From positions 1 through 16,741 of the forward strand of contig USJJ01000003.1 of NCBI GenBank assembly GCA_900554995.1: a DNA stretch of 16,741 nucleotides. The letters are read 5' to 3'. The notes under the pieces are model-generated. The model did no database searches, was not told the origin of the DNA, and worked only from the letters and a program-made list of their open reading frames with translations. Shown here piece by piece: positions 7,365 to 15,319 of the stretch (its first letter is position 1; the number at the start of each line of letters is the position of its first letter). Position numbers and translations under genes: made by a program. Source of the DNA: an uncultured Ruminococcus sp. (GTDB lineage: Bacteria > Bacillota > Clostridia > Oscillospirales > Acutalibacteraceae).

Positions 7365-8027
7365 TTATCCCCACTTAAATTCGGCATTGCCTGCGCCGAT
7401 TTCAAAATGATATTTTATGATTCCGAGATCCATTTTTGAATAAAAGCCGTGCAGAGCCTTGGCGTGAACCGTGTCATTGTCAAGTGTAAGAAGAAATTTT
7501 TGTTGATTCGTTGCCGTCGGTGCAAGCATAGCCGCCGTCATACCGCTGTAAAACCAACTCGGCATATCGCCGTTTACGCGGCAAAGCTCATTTATACTTT
7601 TAGACTTGTGTGCAGATCCCTGTGTCTCACCGTAGCCGAGGGCAATCACAGCATACAGCTTTTCTCCTTTCGGAATAATGCAGTGTGCTTTTGACTTTCC
7701 GTAGGTCAGTGCGACCCAGCAGGTGTTCAGCCCGAGCTGCTGAGCCTTCAGAACGAGTTTTTCGCCGTAGTATCCGCATTTCTCATCCTCGCCCTTCGGA
7801 CCGACGGCGGCGATATAATTTCCGCAATTATGAAAACTGCCGTAGTGCGCCATTCGTGTCGAAAATGCTTCAGGCTCATTAAGAACAAGCTGAAAGTCAA
7901 AGCCGCTCAGTCGGTTACATTCATCAATGTATTCCTTTAAATCGTGTGCAGCTGATTTTTCTATTTCTTTTTTTGTAAAACGCCTGACGGAGTGCCTTGC
8001 GGCAATTGCCTCGGATAAAGTCATCAT
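7365..8027 (-). CDS. nitroreductase-family FMN-dependent oxidoreductase
   Basis: A 220-residue flavoprotein of the nitroreductase fold, cytosolic, using NAD(P)H and FMN. The N-terminal FMN-phosphate motif is visible as A-R-H-S-V-R-R-F (residues 10-17), and the C-G-Y-Y-G-E-K-L-V-L-K-A-Q-Q-L-G-L-N-T-C-W-V segment with the following Y-A-V-I-A-L-G-Y-G-E is typical. The length and the late P-T-A-T-N-Q-Q-K-F block point to the branch often annotated as putative TM-type nitroreductase. The physiological substrate is not predictable. Two adjacent ATG codons can start it; AGAGGGTGAT upstream allows either. The gene lies 27 bases after the TIM-barrel gene on the same strand and probably shares its transcript. 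It converges with the tRNA gene. Confidence 0.88.
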   Translation of the reverse strand: MMTLSEAIAARHSVRRFTKKEIEKSAAHDLKEYIDECNRLSGFDFQLVLNEPEAFSTRMAHYGSFHNCGNYIAAVGPKGEDEKCGYYGEKLVLKAQQLGLNTCWVALTYGKSKAHCIIPKGEKLYAVIALGYGETQGSAHKSKSINELCRVNGDMPSWFYSGMTAAMLAPTATNQQKFLLTLDNDTVHAKALHGFYSKMDLGIIKYHFEIGAGNAEFKWG

Positions 8028-8054
8028 ACGGGATCACCCTCTCAAAAAGTTTGT

Positions 8055-8732
8055 TTACGGATGAGGCTGACCGTTTCGGTATGCATCCATAACGTCACGG
8101 AAAATCTCACCGTTCGACGGCGGAGTCCACGTTATGGCATTCGCTCCTGCCTCTATCGTCCTTTTTATCGACTCATCGGTCGGTCCGCCCGTTGCAATAA
8201 TCGGAATATCGTGGAAATCCTTGCGGATTTTAGCTACGATTTCCGGAGTGCGAGATGCCGCAGATACATTGAGAATCGCCGCACCGGCATCTATTCGAGC
8301 CTGAATATCATCGTCCTCGCGAACAACGGTCATCACGGTCGGAATATCAATATTATCGCTGACATCCCGTACAATTTCGTTTGAAACGGGAGCATTGAGA
8401 ACAACTCCTGTCGCTCCCTGCATTTCAGCAAAGGTGGAAAGGCTGAGAATTCTTTTTCCGCTTGTCAAACCTCCGCCGACCCCAACGAATACAGGAATAT
8501 CGGAGGCGGAGAGAATCGCCTGAGTTATTATGGGCTGAGGCGTAAAAGGGTATACCGCAATTATTGCGTCAGCGTTAACGTTTCTTATTATGGCAACATC
8601 GGTTGAAAAAACAAGCGATTTTATTCTTTTTCCAAAAACAACAATTCCGCTGCACTCACGGATAACCTCGGGGACACGGAGCGAGAATTTTCTCAGCGTT
8701 CCGTCAATCGGTTTCGGCAGGGTTTTTGCCAT
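8055..8732 (-). CDS. TIM-barrel phosphate-binding protein of unknown reaction
   Basis: A 225-residue alpha/beta barrel-like protein from the ATG at 8732. A GTG at 8741 is in frame, but AAGGAG lies eight bases before the ATG and overlaps that GTG, so the ATG is preferred. Alternating short strands and helices are clear: V-V-F-G, A-I-I-A-V-Y-P, P-V-F-V-G-V-G-G-G, G-V-V-L-N-A-P, P-T-V-M-T-V, A-I-L-N-V-S and P-I-I-A-T-G-G-P-T. The final G-G-P-T and G-A-N-A-I-T-W segments resemble the phosphate-binding loops of FMN- or ribulose-phosphate-binding barrels. I cannot name the substrate. A neighbouring nitroreductase suggests a small metabolic or redox pair. A generic hydrolase label is sometimes used for such proteins, but nothing here proves hydrolysis. 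Confidence 0.7.
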   Translation of the reverse strand: MAKTLPKPIDGTLRKFSLRVPEVIRECSGIVVFGKRIKSLVFSTDVAIIRNVNADAIIAVYPFTPQPIITQAILSASDIPVFVGVGGGLTSGKRILSLSTFAEMQGATGVVLNAPVSNEIVRDVSDNIDIPTVMTVVREDDDIQARIDAGAAILNVSAASRTPEIVAKIRKDFHDIPIIATGGPTDESIKRTIEAGANAITWTPPSNGEIFRDVMDAYRNGQPHP

Positions 8733-8813
8733 TTGAACCACTCCTTATTTTTAGTATTCAAATTTTACCAAAAAAATGTGAATTTCCTGTGAATAGATTT
8801 TTAATTGATTTGT

Positions 8814-8830
8814 TTGCTATACAATAGCAA
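8814..8830. promoter_or_regulatory. palindrome in the divergent promoter region
   Basis: TTGCTAT and ATAGCAA form perfect 7-base arms around ACA. The element lies in the 182-base gap between the divergent TIM-barrel and radical SAM genes, 21 bases upstream of the plus-strand -35 box. It could be an operator serving either direction. It is AT-rich, so chance is not excluded. Confidence 0.35.
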
Positions 8831-8850
8831 CTAATTATATATTATTTTAC

Positions 8851-8879
8851 TTGAAAAAAATGTCGGTTCATAGTAAAAT
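8851..8879 (+). promoter_or_regulatory. promoter of the radical SAM/DUF2344/membrane protein operon
   Basis: TTGAAA at 8851-8856 and TAAAAT at 8874-8879 have a 17-base spacer, each one base off consensus. The start codon follows 35 bases after the -10 box, with AGAGGA as the ribosome site. I saw no further promoter until 14785, so the four genes to 14722 probably form one transcript. Confidence 0.75.
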
Positions 8880-8914
8880 AAATCGATATATTTATAAACT
8901 CAGAGGAACGGATT

Positions 8915-10765
8915 ATGCTTTCAAAAAAACTTGAAAAAATTTTGCAAGAGGTTCAGAAGCCGGGACGCTACGTCGGCGGCGAGCTGAACAGCGTAATAAA
9001 GGATAAGGACAAGGTGGACGTAAGGTATGCGTTCTGCTTCCCTGATACCTACGAAATAGGAATGTCGCACCTCGGTATGAAGATTCTCTATTCCGTTGTT
9101 AACAGGCTTGACTATGCGTGGTGCGAGCGTGTGTTTGCTCCCGATGTTGATATGGAAGAGAAAATGCGTGAGAACGGCATAAAGCTGTGGGCGCTTGAAA
9201 GCGGAGACCCGCTTGATGAATTTGATATGCTCGGCTTTACGCTCCAATATGAGTTGAGTTATTCCAATATTCTCAATATGCTTGATCTTGCGGGGATCCC
9301 GCTTTATTCAAAGGATCGCACCGAGCTTGCTCCTCTTGTTGTCGCAGGAGGTCCCTGCGCCTGTAACGGTGAACCGATTGCAGATTTTATTGATATCTTT
9401 ATGCTTGGTGACGGCGAGGAGACAACGGTTCAGCTTGTTGATCTTATCCGCAAGCATAAAAAACTCGGCTCGCCAAAGATCGAGCTTCTGCGTGAGGTAG
9501 CACAGCTCAAGGGCTTTTATGTTCCTTCGTTTTATGATATTGAATACAACGCGGACGGTACAATAAAAAGCGTTACAAATAAGGAAACCGCACCTGAAAA
9601 GGCAGTCAAGGCGGTAGTCGAGGATATGAATAAGGTCTACTATCCCGAGAGCTTTGTTGTTCCGTCAATCGAGGTTGTCCATGACAGAGTGACGGCGGAA
9701 ATTTTCCGAGGATGCATAAGAGGATGCCGTTTTTGTCAGGCGGGATTTTTGTACAGACCGATAAGGGAGAAGTCTCCCGAGGTTGTCGAGGAGCAGTGCA
9801 GAACTCTTTGCGAATCAACCGGATATGACGAAATTTCTCTTTGTTCTTTGAGTACGAGCGATTATACGGGATTGCAGCCACTGCTCACATCAATGCTTAA
9901 ATGGACAACGGAGGAGAACATAAATGTTGCGCTCCCGTCGCTGAGAGTCGATAATTTCTCTGACGAACTTATGGAAAAGCTGACCGAGGTTCGCCGAAGC
10001 AGCCTGACATTTGCTCCCGAGGCAGGAACTCAGCGTTTGCGAGACGCTATTAATAAAAATGTTACGTATGATGACGTTATGAAAACCGTCAATATGGCCT
10101 TTTCGGGAGGATGGACAGCGGTTAAGCTTTATTTTATGATAGGGCTTCCGACGGAGACGCTCGATGATGTTGCAGGTATTGCTCAGCTCGGTCAACAGGT
10201 TGTTGATGAGTTTTACCGCAATCCCGACAGACCCAAGGGCAAGGGTGTTCAGGTCAGTATAAGCGCATCGTCGTTTGTGCCGAAGCCGTTCACCCCGTTC
10301 CAGTGGGAGCCGCAGGACACCATGGAGCAGCTTGAAGAAAAGCAGAAGCATTTGTATGCAAGCGTTACGACAAAGAAAATCAGAATTTCAACCCACCTTA
10401 CTCCTACGAGTTTCCTTGAGGGCGTGTTTGCAAGGGGCGACCGCCGACTTTCAAAGGTACTGGAGCTTGCGTGGAAAAAGGGATGTAAATTCGACAGTTG
10501 GGACGATCATTTCGATTTCGACAAATGGATGGAAGCCTTTGACGAGGCAGGACTTGACCCGAGCTTCTATGCGAACCGACGCCGTGATTTTGACGAGATT
10601 CTTCCGTGGGATCACCTGGATTACGGTATAAGCAAAAAATTTCTTATGAATGAAAACAAAAAGGCGCACGAAAGCGTCACTACTCCGCATTGCAGAATCA
10701 AGTGTGCAGGCTGCGGAGCAAACCGACTTAACGGAGGTAAGTGCGATGCGCGCAGTGAGGCTTAA
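8915..10765 (+). CDS. B12-binding-like radical SAM protein (TIGR03960-type)
   Basis: A 616-residue radical SAM enzyme. The N-terminal third looks like the cobalamin-binding-like domain of this family (A-F-C-F-P-D-T-Y-E-I-G-M-S-H-L-G near 39-54 and A-G-G-P-C-A-C-N-G-E-P near 143-153). The cluster motif is C267-x3-C271-x2-C274 in C-I-R-G-C-R-F-C-Q-A-G-F; the SAM domain follows with F-A-P-E-A-G-T-Q-R-L-R and Y-F-M-I-G-L-P-T-E. The C-terminus carries another C-x3-C-x2-C set (C593, C597, C600) plus C610. The family is usually found with or fused to a DUF2344 domain, exactly the next gene here, which overlaps it by 20 bases. The reaction is unknown; modification of RNA or a ribosomal target has been an attractive idea because of its frequent ribosomal-gene neighbours, but that is inference. 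Confidence 0.9.
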   Translation: MLSKKLEKILQEVQKPGRYVGGELNSVIKDKDKVDVRYAFCFPDTYEIGMSHLGMKILYSVVNRLDYAWCERVFAPDVDMEEKMRENGIKLWALESGDPLDEFDMLGFTLQYELSYSNILNMLDLAGIPLYSKDRTELAPLVVAGGPCACNGEPIADFIDIFMLGDGEETTVQLVDLIRKHKKLGSPKIELLREVAQLKGFYVPSFYDIEYNADGTIKSVTNKETAPEKAVKAVVEDMNKVYYPESFVVPSIEVVHDRVTAEIFRGCIRGCRFCQAGFLYRPIREKSPEVVEEQCRTLCESTGYDEISLCSLSTSDYTGLQPLLTSMLKWTTEENINVALPSLRVDNFSDELMEKLTEVRRSSLTFAPEAGTQRLRDAINKNVTYDDVMKTVNMAFSGGWTAVKLYFMIGLPTETLDDVAGIAQLGQQVVDEFYRNPDRPKGKGVQVSISASSFVPKPFTPFQWEPQDTMEQLEEKQKHLYASVTTKKIRISTHLTPTSFLEGVFARGDRRLSKVLELAWKKGCKFDSWDDHFDFDKWMEAFDEAGLDPSFYANRRRDFDEILPWDHLDYGISKKFLMNENKKAHESVTTPHCRIKCAGCGANRLNGGKCDARSEA

Positions 10766-11420
10766 TTTTTCAAAAACAGGCAGGGCGATTTATATCTCTC
10801 ACCTCGATATCAACAGGATGATGACCCGTGCCGTCAGACGTGCAAAGCTCCCGATGTGGTACACCGAGGGATTCAACCCCCATCCGTATCTGACCTTTGC
10901 ACTGCCGCTTTCTCTCGGCCAGTCGAGTGACTGCGAATATATGGATATTCGTATTGAGGGTGATATGAGCGACGAGGAAATAATGAACCGACTGAACAAA
11001 ACGCTTCCCGAAGGAGTTAAGATTCTTTCTGTCGGCGCCCCCGTACATGATGCAAAAGAAATTGAAAAGGCTCTCTATTTTGTCAAGCTGATTTTCTCTG
11101 ACGAACAGACGGCAAAGCTCTTTGCCGAAAGGGCACGTGAGCTTGCCGGGGGCGAAGAATTGCTCGCCGAAAAGCGTGGCAAAAAGGGTCATAAAAAGAT
11201 TATGAAACAGATTAACCTGATAGAATTTATCTATGATCTGAAAATTACAACGGCGGAGAAATTCGTAAATATTCAGTGTGTTCTCGCCGCCGGAAATACA
11301 AACAATCTCAACCCCGCACTGCTTGTTGAAACGCTTGAAAAAGCAATCGGAGTTGAGCACGAAACGGAATATATCGTGCGAAGAAAACTGATCACGAAAA
11401 ACAACGAGATCTTTAGATAA
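10746..11420 (+). CDS. DUF2344 radical SAM-associated protein (TIGR03936-type)
   Basis: A 224-residue protein from the ATG at 10746. An upstream frame opens at 10650, but GGAGG at 10733-10737 precedes 10746 at ideal distance and the first residues M-R-A-V-R-L-N-F-S-K-T-G match the family start. Family features: Y-I-S-H-L-D near residue 18, then R-A-K-L-P-M-W-Y-T-E-G-F-N-P-H-P and L-P-L-S-L-G-Q-S-S-D-C-E-Y. The gene overlaps the end of the radical SAM gene by 20 bases, so the ribosome site lies inside the upstream coding sequence and the two are coupled. In other bacteria the two are fused, so a complex is likely. The biochemical role is not known. The next gene starts 13 bases downstream. Confidence 0.9.
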   Translation: MRAVRLNFSKTGRAIYISHLDINRMMTRAVRRAKLPMWYTEGFNPHPYLTFALPLSLGQSSDCEYMDIRIEGDMSDEEIMNRLNKTLPEGVKILSVGAPVHDAKEIEKALYFVKLIFSDEQTAKLFAERARELAGGEELLAEKRGKKGHKKIMKQINLIEFIYDLKITTAEKFVNIQCVLAAGNTNNLNPALLVETLEKAIGVEHETEYIVRRKLITKNNEIFR

Positions 11421-11433
11421 GGGAGGAGCAGGA

Positions 11434-13083
11434 ATGATTCGATCGGTGGAAAAGAAGAGGAGCGAGCGTGTGTTTTCGATAATCCTCACCGTTCTTCTTT
11501 TCGCATTTTTGGCTTTGGTTTTTTATGTCAATCTAAGCTGTAATCCGGAGTATTACGACGGGGATATTTATACGGATATAAACTATGCCAAGGAGGCGTG
11601 GAAAGCAAAATCTCTTTTTCCGCAGGATTGGATATTCGGCAACCAAATCTATATTGTAGCTACACCGGCACTTGCGGCGCTGTTTTTCGGACTGTTCGGA
11701 AATGCTTTTACCGCAATGGCAGCGGCATCGTGCGTAATGACTTTGCTTATTGTCCTGACATATGACTGGATGATGCGGACGCTGTTTTCATACAACGAAC
11801 GCACGGCGGGATTTTTGCTTCTTATCGGTGCACTTTTTCTTAAGTCGCATCTTGCGACAAGCCAGCAGGGCATCCAAGTCTTTTTTACAATGGCGAGCTA
11901 TTACGCCTGTTATATTATCACGGCGTTCGTTGTTTACGGCTGTTATATAAGGATAAGACAGAGAAAGTTTTTGAAAAAACATATCCCGACGGCGGTTATC
12001 GGAATCGCTCTCAGCTTTGCGACAGGAATGCAAAGTCTCAGACAGACAACCGTTATGGTGCTCCCTATTGTTGTGTGTGAAATTGCGCTGATTGTCTTTG
12101 ACTCGGTGAAGAATAAAAAATTTCTTGTCACAAAATCGGCGTTATTTTCCGCTCTGATTTTTGTCTCGAATATAGCGGGTCTTGTTGCAGTAAAATTTAT
12201 TAAGCTGACGCAAAATTCAATATACGGAGAAACAACTATTGAAAAAGATCCTTTGATGTTTTTGAAAAGAATTTTTTATAACATTGAGTACATCGCGCTG
12301 ACGTTCGCCCCCGACAAGCTGCGTTTTATTCCGAGGTTCACAATTTCCGCAGTGTTCCTTTCGATTATTCTTATCGGATTTATTTTCTGCGTCAAGGATA
12401 ATATAAAAGGAAAAGAAAAAAGCATTGACAGGCTTGTGCTTATGATTCTTTTTGCTCTCGGATGTGCAGGAGTTTTCGGTGCAGGAGTGCTGACAAATAT
12501 TATGAGCCGTGCGCTGTATTATTTTATGATTTATCCGCTGTTGGCGGTGTGTGCCTCATACATAATCGCGCGAACAGAAAACCGAAGAAAAATCTTTATT
12601 TCGGCCACAGCCGTTTTTGCGGCGGCGATGATATCGTTCCGGGCGGTCGGCACAATCGGCGAAATCAGAGCCGGAAAGAAACCGGACACCGTGTCGCATC
12701 AAATAGCAAATTATATGCTCGACAACGGATATGACACGGTCTATTCCACTTTCGGACTCAGCGGCAGAATTGACGGAGCGGAAAATATTATAGTTGCCTC
12801 GGGCGATAAAATTCATCTCGTTCAGTTTAAACGAATCGACCGCAGTACGGCGATGAAGCCCGTTGAGTATCTATGTGTGAAGGACGATTTCAAAAGCAGG
12901 GATAATGAAAAAAGTCTGTATATTTTCAGAACATATGAGCTTGAAAAGGCGAAAGAAATTGCCGCACGTCACGGTGTGAAAATGACATTGAAAGCAGAGT
13001 TCGGAGACGGTATTTATCTTTACTCAATGTCGGAAAATCTTTGCGAGCTTGTCAATGAATATGAGGAGAAGGGAAACGGCTGA
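11434..13083 (+). CDS. polytopic membrane protein, GT-C glycosyltransferase-like, copy 1
   Basis: A 549-residue membrane protein with about ten to eleven hydrophobic segments and a soluble C-terminal tail of about 130 residues. The first membrane segment is about residues 13-33. Directly after it comes an acidic extracytoplasmic loop N-P-E-Y-Y-D-G-D-I-Y-T-D (37-48) and then I-N-Y-A-K-E-A-W and W-I-F-G-N-Q. An acidic first loop after segment 1 is the place of the catalytic acidic motif in GT-C enzymes that use lipid-linked sugars, which is the basis for the suggestion. I do not recognise a specific family. GGAGG lies before the ATG. It is full-length homologous to the next gene, at roughly half identity over the first 150 residues by eye. 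It follows DUF2344 by 13 bases. Confidence 0.75.
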   Translation: MIRSVEKKRSERVFSIILTVLLFAFLALVFYVNLSCNPEYYDGDIYTDINYAKEAWKAKSLFPQDWIFGNQIYIVATPALAALFFGLFGNAFTAMAAASCVMTLLIVLTYDWMMRTLFSYNERTAGFLLLIGALFLKSHLATSQQGIQVFFTMASYYACYIITAFVVYGCYIRIRQRKFLKKHIPTAVIGIALSFATGMQSLRQTTVMVLPIVVCEIALIVFDSVKNKKFLVTKSALFSALIFVSNIAGLVAVKFIKLTQNSIYGETTIEKDPLMFLKRIFYNIEYIALTFAPDKLRFIPRFTISAVFLSIILIGFIFCVKDNIKGKEKSIDRLVLMILFALGCAGVFGAGVLTNIMSRALYYFMIYPLLAVCASYIIARTENRRKIFISATAVFAAAMISFRAVGTIGEIRAGKKPDTVSHQIANYMLDNGYDTVYSTFGLSGRIDGAENIIVASGDKIHLVQFKRIDRSTAMKPVEYLCVKDDFKSRDNEKSLYIFRTYELEKAKEIAARHGVKMTLKAEFGDGIYLYSMSENLCELVNEYEEKGNG

Positions 13084-13084
13084 A

Positions 13085-14722
13085 ATGACCAAGGAAAATA
13101 AAAACAGAAAAATAATCTCGGCTGTTCTGACGTTTTTTTTGCTTGCCTTTTTCGGATTGATTTTTTACACAAACCTGAGCTGTGTTCCCGAATATTACAA
13201 CAGCGATATGCTTTGTGATATAAATTATGCGAGAGAGGCGTGGAACGCAAAATCCCTCTTTCCCGACAACTGGATTTTCGGCAACCAGCTCTATGTTTTT
13301 GCAACGCCGGTGCTTGCGACGCTGATATACGGAATAACCTCAAACGCAGTTATTGCGATGGCGATTGCCTCCTGCGTAATGACTGTTGCCGTGTATCTCT
13401 CCTTTGATTGGATGCTGAAACCGCTGTGCTCATACAACGAACGGCTCGGCGGATTCCTTATGATGGTCTGGTTCATCCTCGTCCGCAGACATATTGCTGC
13501 CGACACTCTGGGAGCACAAATATTTTTCACAATGGCGACCTTTTATGCCGGATATATAATTGCGGCATTCATGGTGTTCGGCTGTTACGTAAGAATAAGA
13601 AAGACTGCATGGAAAAAAGCGGATTATATTTTTCTCGCCGTTTCACTGATATTGAGCTTCGCTCTCGGCGTTCAGAGCCTGAGACAGACTGCGATAATGA
13701 CAATGCCGCTCGTTGCGTGCGAAATTGTTCTGATTGTTATTGATTCCGTTCGCAGGAAAAAATTATCGCTGACAAAATCCACAGCGTTTACTGTGGGAAT
13801 TTTTGTTTCAAATATTGCAGGACTGATTGCCGTAAAATTTCTGAAAATCAATCAGAAAAGCATCTACGGCGAAACGAAAATCGAACTTTCCGTGCATCGC
13901 ATAATCGGGAATATTGTTGATAATATTATAAATATTTGCAAGCTGTTCAAATCGGTCAATATGCCGAAAATCGTCTCGGTTATAATTGCGGCGGCGGTTG
14001 TCGGACTGATCGTGTTCGGCGTTGTTACCGGCATCATAAATCTTGCAAAGACCAAGTGCGAGGACACAACAGATTTTTCGGTAATTCTTTTGTTTCTGCT
14101 CGGCTGTGCAAGCGTGTTTTTTATCGGCGTGTTTACTCGGGTTGAAACGAGAGAGATTTATTATTTTATGGTATTTCCGCTTGTTGCCGTGTGCTCTGCG
14201 TTTCTTTTAAAGTCATATCCGATAAAGTCAACATATTTCTATATTGTTTTTGCTGTTATGTTTGTGGGACTGACGGGACTGCGAACCGTGACGGTCTGCA
14301 AGGAGATAAGGATGGGAACGGACAGCGAAAATTCGTCGTATCAAGCGGCACAGTATGCCCTCGATAACGGTTACGAATGTATCTTTGCTTCATTTGAATC
14401 GGGCGAAAACGTTTTCGTTGCCGCCGACGATAAGCTGCCGATTGTTTTTTACGGCAACGAGGCGGACAAGGATTATTTTGTCCCGATAGACTACCTCTGC
14501 GTCAAGGATTCGTATCTGAAATACGACAACGAGAAAACACTGTACTATATGAAAGAAAGACAGATAAAGAGTGAAACCGAAGCGGCCGAAAGACTCGGAG
14601 TCAAGGTCGAAAAGGTTGCGGAATTTAAGGACGGAAGCTGCCTTTGCCGTATGTCGGAGAATGTTTGTGCTCTTGCTCAAAAGCAGTGGGACGAAAAAAA
14701 TAGTGCCGTGAATGCGGACTGA
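13085..14722 (+). CDS. polytopic membrane protein, GT-C glycosyltransferase-like, copy 2
   Basis: A tandem paralogue of 545 residues, read from the ATG at 13085; in-frame TTG and ATG codons exist from 13049 but lie in the end of copy 1, and the AGGAGAAGGG stretch at 13064-13073 best serves 13085. It shares with copy 1 the loop P-E-Y-Y-x-x-D-x-x-x-D-I-N-Y-A (D41 and D45 here), K-S-L-F-P-x-x-W-I-F-G-N-Q, S-Y-N-E-R, L-R-Q-T, S-N-I-A-G-L, S-I-Y-G-E-T, Y-Y-F-M-x-x-P-L and a tail with Y-L-C-V-K-D and D-N-E-K. Copy 1 has D42 and D44, whereas copy 2 has N and S at 39-40, so the acidic loop has diverged. One base separates the stop of copy 1 from this ATG. Substrates are unknown. From 14723 to 14784 there is only a weak AT-rich stretch with no convincing terminator. 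Confidence 0.75.
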   Translation: MTKENKNRKIISAVLTFFLLAFFGLIFYTNLSCVPEYYNSDMLCDINYAREAWNAKSLFPDNWIFGNQLYVFATPVLATLIYGITSNAVIAMAIASCVMTVAVYLSFDWMLKPLCSYNERLGGFLMMVWFILVRRHIAADTLGAQIFFTMATFYAGYIIAAFMVFGCYVRIRKTAWKKADYIFLAVSLILSFALGVQSLRQTAIMTMPLVACEIVLIVIDSVRRKKLSLTKSTAFTVGIFVSNIAGLIAVKFLKINQKSIYGETKIELSVHRIIGNIVDNIINICKLFKSVNMPKIVSVIIAAAVVGLIVFGVVTGIINLAKTKCEDTTDFSVILLFLLGCASVFFIGVFTRVETREIYYFMVFPLVAVCSAFLLKSYPIKSTYFYIVFAVMFVGLTGLRTVTVCKEIRMGTDSENSSYQAAQYALDNGYECIFASFESGENVFVAADDKLPIVFYGNEADKDYFVPIDYLCVKDSYLKYDNEKTLYYMKERQIKSETEAAERLGVKVEKVAEFKDGSCLCRMSENVCALAQKQWDEKNSAVNAD

Positions 14723-14784
14723 CAACTATATGTTGTGACGGCAGAAAAATTTTCGAAAATTCTTATAAATAATCAAAAAAATAC

Positions 14785-14813
14785 TTGAAATAAACCGGGC
14801 TATATGGTAATAT
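14785..14813 (+). promoter_or_regulatory. rplS: promoter of the rplS unit
   Basis: TTGAAA (14785-14790) and TAATAT (14808-14813) are separated by 17 bases. Transcription would start near 14820, right at the edge of the structured leader described next. Confidence 0.8.
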
Positions 14814-14819
14814 ATTAAA

Positions 14820-14943
14820 GCATTTGTGACCACCAAGGCGGCAGTATGCCGATTTGGCGGGGTTTAATGCCCAACATTAAAGCGGACGGTCCTCTGACGG
14901 TTAGCCGTTAAGAACGCCTGAAATCTTATGGGAGGTGTCTGTA
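14820..14943 (+). promoter_or_regulatory. structured 5' leader of rplS, probably L19 leader (Rfam RF00556-like)
   Basis: About 124 bases between promoter and start codon fold in nested fashion. CCAA..CGGCA (14833-14843) pairs with TGCCG..TTGG (14847-14857) around a small internal loop. GGG/CCC (14860-14862 with 14870-14872) and ACGG/CCGT (14897-14900 with 14905-14908) make two more hairpins. AGGCG (14836-14840) can alternatively pair with CGCCT (14915-14919), closing a junction just before the ribosome site GGAGG (14931-14935). Firmicutes rplS genes are known to carry such a leader, thought to mediate autoregulation by L19. The match is from position and shape, not an alignment. Confidence 0.6.
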
Positions 14944-15291
14944 ATGGACGCACTTAAATTAATCGCTCAGGACAGCCTCAAGGCTGACGTTTCTGAGGCA
15001 ATCAAGGTGGGTAACACTATCAAAATCTGGGTTAAGATCCGTGAAGGCGAGAGAGAGAGACTCCAGGCTTTCGAGGGTACCGTAATTGCCATCAAGGGAA
15101 GCGGCGTATCCCAGACATTTACCGTTCGTCGAGTTTCTTACGGCGTTGGTGTTGAGAGGGTTTTCCCTGTTCATTCACCCAATGTTGATAAGATTGAGCT
15201 TATCAGAACAGGTAAGGTACGCAGAAGTAAGCTCTATTATCTGCGTGACAGAGTCGGTAAGGCTGCTAAGGTTAAGCAGAGCATCGGCTGA
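14944..15291 (+). CDS. rplS: 50S ribosomal protein L19
   Basis: A 115-residue ribosomal protein located at the 30S-50S interface, needed for subunit contacts. The family signature is clear: [31 protein letters not shown], then the [22 protein letters not shown] block and R-R-S-K-L-Y-Y-L-R at the end. The length is normal. The ATG at 14944 is chosen over an in-frame GTG at 14935 because that GTG is part of the ribosome site GGAGGTG. Regulation is likely through the leader. It is separated from the signal peptidases by a terminator. Confidence 0.98.
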   Translation: MDALKLIAQDSLKADVSEAIKVGNTIKIWVKIREGERERLQAFEGTVIAIKGSGVSQTFTVRRVSYGVGVERVFPVHSPNVDKIELIRTGKVRRSKLYYLRDRVGKAAKVKQSIG

Positions 15292-15319
15292 TGTAATCAC
15301 TGATTACGAAAATGAGCTG

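Noticed and set aside
7127..7405. A 92-residue minus-strand reading frame ending in a G-S-N-S-R-P-Y-G-C-like sequence
   Set aside because: It is the antisense translation of the tRNA-Ala gene plus flanks, a well-known false protein.
10770..11489. A 239-residue minus-strand reading frame opposite the DUF2344 gene
   Set aside because: It is an antisense shadow of a conserved gene, with no family resemblance or ribosome site.
14722..14764. Terminator after the second membrane protein gene (ACAAC/GTTGT hairpin and the AATTTTCGAAAATT palindrome)
   Set aside because: The stems are short and AT-rich and no T-run follows directly, so an intrinsic terminator is not supported.
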